64,000 nt of DNA, from the NCBI GenBank assembly GCA_029212965.1, contig JARGOV010000008.1:17951-81950 (forward strand). Reading direction: 5' to 3'. This DNA comes from Porticoccaceae bacterium (lineage in GTDB: Bacteria > Pseudomonadota > Gammaproteobacteria > Pseudomonadales > Porticoccaceae). This document shows positions 1 to 12,103 of the stretch, piece by piece (positions within the stretch are counted from its first letter, which is position 1; every line of letters starts with the position of its first letter). Both the position numbers and the translations under genes were made by a program. Below the pieces are notes generated by a model. It saw only the letters and a program-made list of their open reading frames with translations, did not search any database and had not been told where the DNA came from.

Positions 1-510
1 AAATAAAGGTTCCACGTGACAGTGATACTGCACCATGATACTCAAGCGTCCATAAGTTTTGTGGCCCTCTGGTGAGGCGAGTCGATCGACGACCTCCCTT
101 TGTAGCATAAAGTGCATATCCTGGATGCAGGGTTTATACGCGAGTAAATGAAAGAGAAGTGGCGTCGAAATGTTATAGGGTAAATTACCGATGACGCGTA
201 GCGACTGCGTTGGCTTTGCAAAGGCGCCAAAGTCAGCTTTTAGTGCGTCGATCAGGTGCAGCCTAAAATTTGGCATGTTAGTGTATCGCTGCTGTAGCTT
301 CTCAGCGAGGTCTCGGTCAATTTCTACCACGTCGAGCTGACAATCATTATTGACGAGGTGCTCGGTGAGCGCACCCAAGCCTGGACCAATTTCCACTAGA
401 TGTTCCCCGGTCTTTGGGCTCACTGCGCGAATAATTCGATTGATAATATTGTCGTCGACTAAAAAATTCTGGCCAAAACGCTTTTTAGCCTGATGGGTGT
501 TATCGCTCAT
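1..510 (-). CDS. rsmA: 16S rRNA (adenine(1518)-N(6)/adenine(1519)-N(6))-dimethyltransferase RsmA/KsgA (C-terminus cut by window edge)
   Basis: Reverse-strand reading gives [26 protein letters not shown]...[13 protein letters not shown]...[18 protein letters not shown]...[23 protein letters not shown], typical RsmA; upstream of pdxA in the usual order. Track ORF 42..230 is a wrong frame. Confidence 0.93.
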   Translation of the reverse strand, partial: MSDNTHQAKKRFGQNFLVDDNIINRIIRAVSPKTGEHLVEIGPGLGALTEHLVNNDCQLDVVEIDRDLAEKLQQRYTNMPNFRLHLIDALKADFGAFAKPTQSLRVIGNLPYNISTPLLFHLLAYKPCIQDMHFMLQREVVDRLASPEGHKTYGRLSIMVQYHCHVEPLF

Positions 511-1522
511 GGTAGCGTTTGTCATTGTCTGGTTTGTCATTGTGAGCTTTGTGGCTATTGGCAAGCGCGGCTGCACAGTCGATGGCATAGGCGAGACTTC
601 CAGTACTGGCTTTGCCACTGCCGGCGAGTTCCAGTGCTGTGCCATGGTCGACCGAAGTGCGAATAAAGGGCAGCCCCAGGGTGATATTCACAGCTTTGCC
701 AAAACCTTGGTATTTCAGAACTGGCAGTCCTTGGTCATGGTACATGGCCAGTACGGCATCAGTATTATTCAGGTGTTTTGGCGTGAACAGGCTGTCTGCC
801 GGTAGTGGTCCAATTAAGTTATAACCTTCTGCATTGAGCTTCTTGAGCAAAGGCGTAATGATCTCGATTTCTTCCCTGCCCAGATGGCCATTTTCGCCTG
901 CGTGCGGGTTGAGGCCGCAAACCAGTATGCGAGGTTGTGCAATGGCAAATTTATTGATCAGCTCACTTTGTAAAATACGCAAACAAGTTTCAAGCAAGTC
1001 GCTAGTGATGGCTGCTGGCACATCTCTCAACGGCAGGTGAGTGGTGGCCAGCGCAACTCGTAAGCCTTCCGTTGCCAGCATCATTACTACCCGCTTGGTA
1101 TTACTGTGTTCGGCCAAATACTCGGTGTGGCCGCTGAATGGGATACCAGCATCGTTGATTACTGCTTTATTGATAGGGCCGGTGATGAGTGCGCTGTAGG
1201 TTTTATCCAAGCAGCCAGCTATAGCCTTGTCGAGAGATTGAATGGTAGCGGAGGCATTGTGCCTGTTGGCCTGCCCGGGCTGGGCGATAACAGCCAGGGG
1301 GCAGGGTTCGATGGCGAGTTCAGCTGGAGCCAACGGGCGAGGTGAACCCTCGATCGGGCGCAGCGATAGTTCTAGCCCTAGTTGTCGCGCACGATCTTGC
1401 AGCATCTGTGGGTCGGCGATGGCGACCAGTTCGTGGGGACAGCCCTCTTGAATTAGTTGAATTAGCAGGTCTGGGCCAATGCCAGCGGGCTCTCCTGGGG
1501 TAACGGCCAGGCGTAGCGTCAT
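500..1522 (-). CDS. pdxA: 4-hydroxythreonine-4-phosphate dehydrogenase
   Basis: [15 protein letters not shown]..., [60 protein letters not shown]; rsmA-pdxA-surA-lptD synteny. Confidence 0.96.
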   Translation of the reverse strand: MTLRLAVTPGEPAGIGPDLLIQLIQEGCPHELVAIADPQMLQDRARQLGLELSLRPIEGSPRPLAPAELAIEPCPLAVIAQPGQANRHNASATIQSLDKAIAGCLDKTYSALITGPINKAVINDAGIPFSGHTEYLAEHSNTKRVVMMLATEGLRVALATTHLPLRDVPAAITSDLLETCLRILQSELINKFAIAQPRILVCGLNPHAGENGHLGREEIEIITPLLKKLNAEGYNLIGPLPADSLFTPKHLNNTDAVLAMYHDQGLPVLKYQGFGKAVNITLGLPFIRTSVDHGTALELAGSGKASTGSLAYAIDCAAALANSHKAHNDKPDNDKRYHER

Positions 1523-2871
1523 AGTTTTATTTCAACGAAAGCCTCACTGCGAATCTCCTGCAGCCAAATGGGCAACTCCTCGGCGTACTTGCGTTGCCCC
1601 AAAGCATTTCTAGCCTGGTTGGTGATTAGCGTTTCGCTAAAGTCTTGGCTACGTCGTCCGGTAACCTGAATAATATGCCAGCCAAATTGGCTGAATACAG
1701 GTTCGCTCATTTCGTTGACTTCTAGGCCGGCAGCAGTACTTTCGAAGATAGGCACGAACTGGCCCGCTGTTGACCAACCAAGTTCGCCGCCCTTTAGCGC
1801 GGTGCCAGGGTCTTCAGAATATTCTCGGGCGATATCGCCAAACGTTTCACCGGCAACAATGCGTGCACGCAATTGACTAATTTTCGCCAGCGCATCCTCT
1901 TTAGTGAGAATTTCATTGGGCTTAACGAGGATGTGGCGGATCTTCGTTTGCTGTATCAGCTGTTCGCCGCCACCGCGTCGTTCGTAAAGTTTCAACAGAT
2001 GAATGCCAGCATCGCTTCGCAGGGGTGTCGAAACTTCACCGGGTTCAAGCTTGGCCAAAGCCTCACTGAACAGAGGGGGTAGCTGTATGGCTTTGCGCCA
2101 GCCTAAATCCCCACCTTTGAGGGCGTTAGGCCCTCGTGAATGAACAATTGCTACATTGCGAAAGTCACCGCTATCGATGGCTTGTTGGCGCAATTTGTCG
2201 GCCTGTTGAAGGGCAGTATCAAGCTCCGTAGGACTTGCAGATGCAGATAGGGCGAGTAGTAAATGCCCGACTTTGAGGTCGGGGGAGGTCATTAGTTGCC
2301 CCTCTTCGGAGTTGAGGAAGTTGTGGACTTCCTGATCGCTGATTTCAATGCGCCGCTTGACCATGCCCTGCTGTACACGGCCAATGAGCATATCCTGGCG
2401 AAATTGAGTGCGTAGCTGGGTCAAGCTCAGACCGTCGCTGTGGGCCATCGCAACAAATTCGTCAAAGCTCAAATTTTGTTGTTCAGCTGATCGCTGTAGG
2501 GCGTCATTGAGTTCTTCATCACTAATCTTGATCCCTGCCCGCTCTGCCATGGCAAGTTGAATACGGTCGAGTATTAGCTTATCGAGGACCTGGGAAACGA
2601 GAGCTTCTTTGGGGGGTGTTTGTTGGCGCTGCTGTTGTTGAGCTGCCTGGCGTTGTATTTGCTGATAATACTGATCAGTGTGGGCGATTAGCTCACTTTT
2701 CATGACTACGTCTTCGTTGACAATAGCGGCAATGCCATCGAGGGGTATCAACTCAGCCCAGCAAGTAGAGATGCCGCACAGGAGGCCCAGACCCAGTGCG
2801 CGCCAAGCCTTGGGTCGTGGTGGAAATTTGTGGGATACCTGGGGGCTTGCTTTATCTTGGTTCATAGCCAT
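1519..2871 (-). CDS. surA: Periplasmic chaperone / peptidyl-prolyl isomerase SurA
   Basis: Signal-like N-terminus, [17 protein letters not shown], two parvulin domains ([22 protein letters not shown]); synteny. Confidence 0.95.
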   Translation of the reverse strand: MAMNQDKASPQVSHKFPPRPKAWRALGLGLLCGISTCWAELIPLDGIAAIVNEDVVMKSELIAHTDQYYQQIQRQAAQQQQRQQTPPKEALVSQVLDKLILDRIQLAMAERAGIKISDEELNDALQRSAEQQNLSFDEFVAMAHSDGLSLTQLRTQFRQDMLIGRVQQGMVKRRIEISDQEVHNFLNSEEGQLMTSPDLKVGHLLLALSASASPTELDTALQQADKLRQQAIDSGDFRNVAIVHSRGPNALKGGDLGWRKAIQLPPLFSEALAKLEPGEVSTPLRSDAGIHLLKLYERRGGGEQLIQQTKIRHILVKPNEILTKEDALAKISQLRARIVAGETFGDIAREYSEDPGTALKGGELGWSTAGQFVPIFESTAAGLEVNEMSEPVFSQFGWHIIQVTGRRSQDFSETLITNQARNALGQRKYAEELPIWLQEIRSEAFVEIKL

Positions 2872-5470
2872 AAATGCCGTCGCTTAGAATGCTATCAAGG
2901 GTTCCACCGGTGCCGGCAAGGCCCTTTAATTGAATTTGGAAGAAAATACCGTCGTCGTATTCAAGGTCTTCTTCGGGGATGAGTAAATCGTCATCTCGAT
3001 CTAGCCAGTGGCGAGCGACTATCGCAGCACGCCAGCAGCAACTGTTGTATTCGATACCGGCAAAAACTTCGAGTTCCCTGCTGTTAGTTAAATCCTGGTT
3101 CCAGCGGCCGATCAGGCTCCAGCGGCGGCTAATTGGTAGGTAGGCCGATAAGTCTGCCTGCTCAATATCGGCGTCGAATTCCTGGCTGCCAATAATACGG
3201 GGGTCTTCTCGAGTGTAGCGATAGCTGGCATTAAACAGCGCCTTTTCCTCGCCGTGATAACGTAGACTGAAGCTGCCCTTGTTGACGAGTTCGCTGTCAT
3301 CGTTGTAGAGAATGTCGGATTGAAAGCGCCAGTGTTTGTTGAGCTGTGCGCCAAGTTCAGCAGCTAGGTCAGAATCGCTACGGCGTAGCTCTTTGTTGGC
3401 CTCGGAATAATTGAGAGCGACCTCTCTATCGTCCAGATAAAACACTTGTCCGATACTGGCGTGGAAGCGCTCTATGCCGCTATTGTTGTTGATCATGCGG
3501 GTGGTCAGAGCAATGGTGATCTGCTCAGCATCGCTGATACGGTCGCTGCCGGAAAAGCGCTCATCACGAAACAGCTGTTGGTAGCTAAAGGTAAGCTCGT
3601 CGGTATCAAAATCAGGGTTGTCACTCTGGTCTTCAGTTTTGGCATTGAGATAATAAAGGCGAGGCTCCAAGGTTTGAGTATGGTCGCCGAACAGGCTTGA
3701 GAGGCGTTCGAAGAAAAGACCTGTGTCGATAATGCCTACGGGCACTGTTGTTGAAGGGCCGTCATCACCACCCGGTGTTAGCGGGTCGTCTAGGTCATAG
3801 CTTAGATGTTTGAGTTTTAAGGTTGGGCGAAAGTAACCCCACAACCATTGTTTGTCGAGGGTGACTGAAAAATCAGAGCGCAGACGGTCGCCAGTGACCC
3901 GCGTGTTGTCATCGTGATCGAATACGGTGAACTGGTTTTTCAGGTTGAATAGAATGTCCTGCGCGCCCATTTTAATGCGGTACTCACCGTTGGCGTGGAC
4001 ACGGGGTAACTGTTGGTATTGTTCGTCAGTATTGTTGATCAAAGTTTGATATTCGGTGCCGCTAATGCCAAAACGCCAGTGCGCGGTACTGTAGTCGATA
4101 CCAGCAAACTGTTTGAGGTGGGTTTGGCTGCGGGCCTCGAGTGTGGCGTTGCCAATATCGCGGAAATATTCTTCGTCACTGACTTTAGTGTAATCGATGG
4201 TGCTACCCCAGCGTTCGCCAATGCCGCCACGATGACCGAGACTCGTAACCCAGCGATCTTCTCCCTGCAAAGGTTTCATTTGGGTGGTGGGGTCAATTTC
4301 AACATCGCCGCCGTCATCATCACTGAGCCATGCTCCACCGAGAGTCGTTTCTGTCAACCTCGAGAGGTGGCGCAGTTCCAGCTCCAGCATTTCGCCGCGC
4401 TCCTGTATATAGCGCGGAGTAATCGTGGCGTCGTAGTTCGGTGCCAGGTTGAGATAAATGGGCTGAGAGTAATCCAGGCCATTGTCATCGCTAAAGCTGA
4501 TTTCCGGGTAAAGTAGCCCGCTGGCACGACGGTCATCGACCGGATAGCGTATCCAGGGTAGATAAATGATGGGTACATCTTTTACTTTAATACGCACATG
4601 TTTGGCGGTGGCGATGCCTGTTTGCGGATCGATAGCAATGTTGCTGGAGGCCATTGTCCAGGTGTTATTGCCCGGTTCACAAGTGGTATAAGTGGCATTA
4701 TCAATATGAATCATGCCGTCTTTTTGACGCGCAATGGTTTCTGCTGTGCCACGTATGGCCGTTTCATGGAAAACCCAGGTAGCACCATCTACGGCGAGTT
4801 CGCCGGAGTCGAGATTAAAATGAGCTTCCTTTCCAAGCATTAACAAGCCTGGCTCGCGAAGCTGTACATTACCAGCGAGGGTGGCGGTGCGCGCATCTTG
4901 ATTGAGGGTGGCTGTATCGCTACGCACCTGGCGGTATCCCTGAGATATTTGCACGTCGCCCCTCATGGTGGCGACATTGTCTTTCGCTTCAGTACTGGTA
5001 GAGCTGGCGCGTAGAGGGGCGTCGTCAGGGTTCAGCTCAGCGTCTGGGTAGTCACGGGGTGGTTCAACATAGCGACCGCAGCAGTCATCAGTCAGCCTTT
5101 GTTTTTGTGCTTCGTTAAGTTCCTTCTCGTCGACCCAGTCCAGGTTGCGCGGCGTGTTAAGTACGGGTTCTTTAGTTGTTGTCGTTTTTGCCACGCTTGT
5201 ACGGCGTTTCAAGTGCCTGTGGAGCGGCTTAGGGTAGGCCGGGCCGGGTACACTGTATTCGGCGCACGACCAGTCGCCGGTGGGCGTTGTGTTACAGCGC
5301 CATTCACTGTGACTGCTATTCGCGGCGGGTTGGGAGTTGTTCGCGTTCTCTTGACCCAGCGCTGGGGTGGTGCCCAGTACTCCACAGCAAATGCCAAGTA
5401 AAGGCAGTGTCGTGATTCGAAAGGGTGAGGCATATCGATGGTAGAACCTGGCAAAAAAGGTCGATGGCAT
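2852..5470 (-). CDS. lptD: LPS-assembly protein LptD
   Basis: 872 aa, OstA-like N-terminal region (GDVQISQGYRQVRSDTATLNQDARTATLAGNVQLREPG) followed by a beta-barrel region; upstream of surA. Confidence 0.95.
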   Translation of the reverse strand: MPSTFFARFYHRYASPFRITTLPLLGICCGVLGTTPALGQENANNSQPAANSSHSEWRCNTTPTGDWSCAEYSVPGPAYPKPLHRHLKRRTSVAKTTTTKEPVLNTPRNLDWVDEKELNEAQKQRLTDDCCGRYVEPPRDYPDAELNPDDAPLRASSTSTEAKDNVATMRGDVQISQGYRQVRSDTATLNQDARTATLAGNVQLREPGLLMLGKEAHFNLDSGELAVDGATWVFHETAIRGTAETIARQKDGMIHIDNATYTTCEPGNNTWTMASSNIAIDPQTGIATAKHVRIKVKDVPIIYLPWIRYPVDDRRASGLLYPEISFSDDNGLDYSQPIYLNLAPNYDATITPRYIQERGEMLELELRHLSRLTETTLGGAWLSDDDGGDVEIDPTTQMKPLQGEDRWVTSLGHRGGIGERWGSTIDYTKVSDEEYFRDIGNATLEARSQTHLKQFAGIDYSTAHWRFGISGTEYQTLINNTDEQYQQLPRVHANGEYRIKMGAQDILFNLKNQFTVFDHDDNTRVTGDRLRSDFSVTLDKQWLWGYFRPTLKLKHLSYDLDDPLTPGGDDGPSTTVPVGIIDTGLFFERLSSLFGDHTQTLEPRLYYLNAKTEDQSDNPDFDTDELTFSYQQLFRDERFSGSDRISDAEQITIALTTRMINNNSGIERFHASIGQVFYLDDREVALNYSEANKELRRSDSDLAAELGAQLNKHWRFQSDILYNDDSELVNKGSFSLRYHGEEKALFNASYRYTREDPRIIGSQEFDADIEQADLSAYLPISRRWSLIGRWNQDLTNSRELEVFAGIEYNSCCWRAAIVARHWLDRDDDLLIPEEDLEYDDGIFFQIQLKGLAGTGGTLDSILSDGIYGYEPR

Positions 5471-5612
5471 TCTTGTTATCCGGTTGCAGCCTCGAGGGCG
5501 TCAGTGCTTAAAACTGTAATCGGACATTTTACCTAAAGTAAGCGAGGGTGCGAGTACCGTAAGAGGCTTTAGGCTAAAATAAGTGCTTTCTTGCCCTTGG
5601 TTCTGGATTTTT

Positions 5613-7375
<1,763 letters not shown>

Positions 7376-7513
7376 AAGCTGCCAAATGGCTTATTTTCTA
7401 GGGCAGCAGAGAGTAAAACCTTCTCAGTCAAGTGACTTTCTCGCTACAATAGGGTGACCCGGCTTAGCTTCCGCTAGCCACTTTTTTATTCATGAATATT
7501 TTCTGAGGCCGCT

Positions 7514-8710
7514 ATGTTCTCAACGCTTAACGCACTTGCTCCTGACCCCATTCTTGGTTTGATTGCCCTGGCAAATAAAGACCCGAACCCTAATAAAGTT
7601 GATCTTGGCGTAGGCGTTTATAAGGACGAATCAGGTCTTACACCGATAATGTCGGCCGTTAAAACGGCCGAACTAAGCTGTATTGAAAAAGAGATAAGCA
7701 AGGCCTATATCGGCCCTGCCGGCCCGGAAGAATTTAATAGCGGTATCCGTGAGCTGATTTTCGGCGGGCAGCATTCGGCACTTGAGTCGGACCGCGTGCG
7801 CACGGTGCTTACTCCCGGAGGATGTGGTGCGCTGCGCGTCGGTGCCGAATTCCTCAAACGGTGTGCTGGTGACGCCACGATTTGGGTCAGTGATCCCACT
7901 TGGGCTAACCACTTGCCTCTGTTAGGTAACGCTGGTTTGAAACTCGCCGAGTACCCTTATTACGAGGCCGGAAGTGCAGACATTAAGTTCGATGAAATGA
8001 TGTCTGCTTTGGCCGATGTAGGTCGCGGTGATATTGTCTTGTTACACGGCTGTTGTCACAACCCGTGTGGTGCAGACCTCAGTGAAACACAGTGGCGAGA
8101 GCTGACATCATTGGCGGCAAAGAATGGTTTTTTACCTTTCATTGACTTGGCCTATCAGGGTTTTGGTCGCGGTCTCGATGAAGATGCTTACGGGGTTCGG
8201 TATATGGCCGAACACCTCCCAGAGTTGTTGGTAGCGAGTTCTTGCTCGAAAAACTTTGGCCTTTATCGCGAGCGTGTCGGTAGTCTGTCGGTTGTTGGTG
8301 AAAAGGCTGCTCAATCTGATGCCTTGTTGACCCATATTAATAATGTGGTGCGCGGTAATTATTCCATGCCACCCTCCCACGGGGGTGCTATCGTTGGTGA
8401 AATTTTGGCTGATCAAGCATTGCGCCAAAGTTGGGAGACGGAGCTGGCAGCCATGCGCGACCGCATTAATCGGTTGCGTGTATTGTTGGTTGATAAGCTC
8501 ACTGCTCAGGGTGCGACTAGGGACTTCTCCTTCATCGCTCAGCAGCGCGGTATGTTTTCATTCCTCGGTCTTAGTGTTGAACAGGTTGAGCAGTTGCGTG
8601 AACAGTTCAGTATTTATATGGTTGGCTCGAGTCGTATCAATATCGCGGGTATTAGTCAGGCGAATATCGATTATTTGGCTCACTCGGTGGCAGCGGTACT
8701 GGCAAGTTAA
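7514..8710 (+). CDS. Aromatic amino acid / aspartate aminotransferase (class I)
   Basis: 398 aa; PNPNKVDLGVGVYKDESG, LHGCCHNPCGADLS, SCSKNFGLYRERVGSLSVV typical of the AspC/TyrB family. Confidence 0.9.
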   Translation: MFSTLNALAPDPILGLIALANKDPNPNKVDLGVGVYKDESGLTPIMSAVKTAELSCIEKEISKAYIGPAGPEEFNSGIRELIFGGQHSALESDRVRTVLTPGGCGALRVGAEFLKRCAGDATIWVSDPTWANHLPLLGNAGLKLAEYPYYEAGSADIKFDEMMSALADVGRGDIVLLHGCCHNPCGADLSETQWRELTSLAAKNGFLPFIDLAYQGFGRGLDEDAYGVRYMAEHLPELLVASSCSKNFGLYRERVGSLSVVGEKAAQSDALLTHINNVVRGNYSMPPSHGGAIVGEILADQALRQSWETELAAMRDRINRLRVLLVDKLTAQGATRDFSFIAQQRGMFSFLGLSVEQVEQLREQFSIYMVGSSRINIAGISQANIDYLAHSVAAVLAS

Positions 8711-9052
8711 ATTTTTTGAAGCTTAAACGTTGTATTTCTAGAAAGGCTATTCGTTGACGGGGTTTGCGGCCCCTGTCTAATCCTTTAAATGAAAGGGTAG
8801 AGATATGGAAAGAATATGTCGCTATATAACAAGCCTGTGATTTAGGCCCTAATTTAAGCCGATTTCCATATATTGGTGTGCAAGACATAATATCAAGCGG
8901 AGTTTGTTTTGCAGATAGCTTGCGTCTGAAAGAGGTGTAACGGGGATTTCAAAAAAGAGAACTTACTTATCCACTGTGCGCTTTTGGAGTTTGCTCGTTA
9001 AAGAAATAGCCTTTTAGCTAATACCGGGGTAGGGCTGGGTTGTGTAAATGCT

Positions 9053-9094
9053 AACAGTATAAAAGCCTCGTAACTACGGGGCTTTTATACTGTT
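9053..9094. terminator. Strong, probably bidirectional intrinsic terminator
   Basis: AACAGTATAAAAGCCTCGTA-AC-TACGGGGCTTTTATACTGTT: nearly perfect 20-bp inverted repeat (one G:U), A/T-rich flanks, 16 bp downstream of the stop of the minus-strand acyl-CoA ligase gene. Confidence 0.8.
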
Positions 9095-9109
9095 TTGTCT
9101 GCTAAAACT

Positions 9110-10648
9110 TTATTTGGCTGCGACGGTGATTCCGCCAAACATTTTCCGCAGTTCGGTTTTTAGTATCTTGCCGGCGCCAGACTTAGGAAGTTCATCGATG
9201 AAGTAAGCTGTTTTAGGTACTTTGAAGCGGGCAAGTCTTTCGTTACAGAAGCTGATCAGTTCGTCTTCTGTCATGCTCGCGCCTTCTTTCAAAACGATGC
9301 AGGCTGCGGGTACTTCCTGCCATTTCTCGTGAGGAATGCCAATCACTGCAACTTCTGCGACAGCTTCATGTAGGTAAATAGCTTGTTCGAGCTCGGCTGG
9401 GTAGACGTTCTCGCCGCCACTGATAATCATGTCTTTTTTGCGATCGACAACATAAAGGTAACCCTCGTCATCGAGATAACCTAGATCTCCACTGTGGTAC
9501 CAACCGCCAGATAGTGCTTCCGCTGTTGCTTCAGGTTTGTTCCAGTAGCCTTTGAGCATATTGGGGCCCCGGCAAACAATTTCTCCTACTTGTGTGGCGG
9601 GCATGTCATTGCCATTTTCGTCAATAATGCGAATGTCGACGTGGAAGGCTGGGTAGCCGACAGAGCCATTTTTGCGTTCACAATCCCACTTGTCGAGAAT
9701 GGCTACTAAAGGTGCCATTTCGGTCATGCCGAAACCTTCATAAATTGATAGGTCGCGGTCCTGGAAGAACTTGAGGATATTCAAAGGCGTTGGGGCAGCG
9801 CCTGTCATTAAGAATTCAACTGAGCTTAAGTCGTATTCCTTTTTACCTAGCTCCTCGACAATCATCTGCCACATAGAAGGCACACAGAAGAGGCTAGTGA
9901 GTTTTTCTTTTTCTGTTAATTCAAGGACTTGAACCGCATCGAATGCGGGCAGCGTTACTACGCAGCCACCCTGGTACAGGGTGGGCAACACAGTTACGCT
10001 AGTGCCACCAATATGGAACATAGGTGCTACACCAAGAGCAATGGTGTCAGCGTGAATAGGTAGTCGTTGAGTGGTATGGTGAACATTGGCCATGTGGTTA
10101 GCGTGGGTCAGCATCGCGCCTTTGGGGCGACCCGTAGTACCTGATGTGTACATTAGCAGAGCGACATCGTCGGCATCGACGCTGGCGTTGATTTCTTCGT
10201 CAGAAGCGGCGTCGAGAAAGGCTTCGTACTCGGCCTCATCGTCACAGCTAGTGCTGCGGCCACAATAGACAGTTTTGTTGAAGCGGACAACTTTTTCCAG
10301 GCCTTCAGCCAGGTGGGCAAACTCGTCGTGGTAGAAGAAGGTGCTAGAACCCGAGTCTTGAACAATATATTCAATTTCTGGCACGGTGAGACGGAAGTTG
10401 ATGGGCAGATAGATAGCGCCGAGCTTGGCAACGGCGAAAATCAGTTCCAGTTGTTCGTGTCCGTTTTGAAGTAGTGAGCAAACGCGGTCGCCGGGTCGTA
10501 CACCGCTGTCGCGTAATGCATTAGCTAATCGGTTGCAGCGGCGGTTGAGCTCTTTGTAGGTAAAACGCTTATGGCGGTCGACTAAAGCCAAACGTTGGCC
10601 CGAAATCATTTCACGCTTGGTGAGCCAATATCCCAAACCTTGATCCAT
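9110..10648 (-). CDS. AMP-dependent fatty-acid--CoA ligase
   Basis: YTSGTTGRPKGAMLTH, GYWNKPEATAEAL, GWYHSGDLGYLDDEGYLYVVDRKKDMIISGGENVYPAELE, KSGAGKILKTELR. Confidence 0.92.
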   Translation of the reverse strand: MDQGLGYWLTKREMISGQRLALVDRHKRFTYKELNRRCNRLANALRDSGVRPGDRVCSLLQNGHEQLELIFAVAKLGAIYLPINFRLTVPEIEYIVQDSGSSTFFYHDEFAHLAEGLEKVVRFNKTVYCGRSTSCDDEAEYEAFLDAASDEEINASVDADDVALLMYTSGTTGRPKGAMLTHANHMANVHHTTQRLPIHADTIALGVAPMFHIGGTSVTVLPTLYQGGCVVTLPAFDAVQVLELTEKEKLTSLFCVPSMWQMIVEELGKKEYDLSSVEFLMTGAAPTPLNILKFFQDRDLSIYEGFGMTEMAPLVAILDKWDCERKNGSVGYPAFHVDIRIIDENGNDMPATQVGEIVCRGPNMLKGYWNKPEATAEALSGGWYHSGDLGYLDDEGYLYVVDRKKDMIISGGENVYPAELEQAIYLHEAVAEVAVIGIPHEKWQEVPAACIVLKEGASMTEDELISFCNERLARFKVPKTAYFIDELPKSGAGKILKTELRKMFGGITVAAK

Positions 10649-10710
10649 AACAACCTCTCTATTTTTTAGTTTTAATGTAATGATTTAAATAAATTTGCGG
10701 GTGTATTGCT

Positions 10711-10736
10711 TTTAGATGACTGATCGGTCATCTAAA
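10711..10736. promoter_or_regulatory. Palindromic operator-like site upstream of the acyl-CoA ligase gene
   Basis: TTTAGATGAC-TGATCG-GTCATCTAAA, perfect 10-bp arms, 63 bp upstream of the start codon at 10648. Confidence 0.55.
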
Positions 10737-10891
10737 CGGCGGCAAAGGCTAACAAGAGTCCGCCTTTTTAGCAAGTTATGACAATGTCTTTACAGTTGTT
10801 GGCGAGCAAGCTTGGTCCAGCTCAGTCTATTCCTCATTTTGTTGGCCGTTGTATACTGTCTCTACACCCATCTTGAGGCAGAGAATAACAA

Positions 10892-11302
10892 GTGGAGCAC
10901 ATATTTGAAAAGCCGCTTTATAAAATAGCGCGCGTAGGATTGGTCGTGTTATTGATTTTAGTGGCCTGGGGTTGTTTGCAGGTCCCCGGGCTTGATGATA
11001 AACCGTGGTTTTGGGGTGCCGACAAAATCATTCATCTCAGCACTTATGCTCTACTTTATATCTGTGCCTGGCTGGCTTTCCCCGGTGCTCTGCTGAGCTG
11101 GAAGTTACACAGTAGCTTGCTCGTTTACGGTTTGTTGATTGAAACGCTGCAATCTTTCACCGCTTACCGCTCTGCCGAGCTGGGCGATATGCTGGCTAAC
11201 GCCACGGGTCTGGGGTTGGGTTGTTTATTACTCTCGCTATTGGCGGGCCGTCTGGGTTTTATTCATCAGTATCGTGCAGCTTATGCCAGGCAGATATCAT
11301 GA
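10892..11302 (+). CDS. VanZ-like membrane protein
   Basis: 136 aa, several hydrophobic segments, DKIIHLSTYALLYICAWLAF and EtLQSFTAYRSAELGDMLANATGLGLG typical of VanZ-like; GTG start. Confidence 0.75.
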   Translation: MEHIFEKPLYKIARVGLVVLLILVAWGCLQVPGLDDKPWFWGADKIIHLSTYALLYICAWLAFPGALLSWKLHSSLLVYGLLIETLQSFTAYRSAELGDMLANATGLGLGCLLLSLLAGRLGFIHQYRAAYARQIS

Positions 11303-12057
11303 CTATCAATTGGGATTCAATCCATGCAGCTATTTGGCGCCCTGCTAACGGCCAGTTGCGAGCCGTAAAAAGACTCGATAGTGTCTGTTTCGATGATCTG
11401 CTCGGTATTGAACACCAATGTGCCGCCTTTAAAGACAATATTGAAAGCTTTTTACACGGCGAGTTGGCTAATAATATGCTCCTTTGGGGGAGTCGCGGCA
11501 CCGGTAAATCCTCCTTGATTAAAGCAGCCCTTAATTATTACGGTTGTGAAGGTTTAAGGGTGATTGAAATTGATAAAGATGACCTCGCTAACCTCTGTGA
11601 AGTGGTGGATGAACTTCATGGTTTGCCACAGCGTTTTATTATTTTTTGCGATGACCTGTCTTTTGATGAAGGCGAAACGTCCTATAAACATCTAAAAAGT
11701 GTGCTGGAGGGTTCGATTGAACTGCCCCCGGAAAACGTCTTGGTCTGTGCGACCTCCAATCGTCGCCATATTATTACGGAGCAAAAAAGCGATAATAGTG
11801 CGGTCGATTTGATCAATGGTGAACTGCATTACGGCGATACGGTGGAGGAGAAGTTGTCACTGGCCGATAGATTTGGTCTTTGGTTGTCGTTTTACCCTAA
11901 CAATACAGCGCAATACCTAGCTATTGTTGATCGTTTGTTTGCCGACTTTGGCGGTGACAGGAGCGCTCTACATCTTGCGGCCAAGCAGTTTGCCATGACT
12001 CGGGCTTCAAAAAGTGGCCGTACCGCCCGACAGTTTTATCTGCAGTGGCGGCAGTAG
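11299..12057 (+). CDS. DUF815-type P-loop ATPase
   Basis: LLWGSRGTGKSSLIKA (Walker A), FIIFCDDLSFDEGE, VLVCATSNRRHI; ATG at 11299 overlaps the VanZ-like stop (ATGA). Confidence 0.8.
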   Translation: MTINWDSIHAAIWRPANGQLRAVKRLDSVCFDDLLGIEHQCAAFKDNIESFLHGELANNMLLWGSRGTGKSSLIKAALNYYGCEGLRVIEIDKDDLANLCEVVDELHGLPQRFIIFCDDLSFDEGETSYKHLKSVLEGSIELPPENVLVCATSNRRHIITEQKSDNSAVDLINGELHYGDTVEEKLSLADRFGLWLSFYPNNTAQYLAIVDRLFADFGGDRSALHLAAKQFAMTRASKSGRTARQFYLQWRQ

Positions 12058-12103
12058 ATAGGTTAATGGCGGCTTTATTAATTGAGTCTAATAGAAGACT
12101 TAC

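Noticed and set aside
4013-4516. 167-aa plus-strand ORF inside lptD
   Set aside because: Fully antisense to a confident CDS, no motif or RBS evidence.
8652-8888. 78-aa minus-strand ORF after the aminotransferase
   Set aside because: Overlaps the aminotransferase end, no RBS or family; the roughly 340-bp spacer 8711-9050 remains unexplained.
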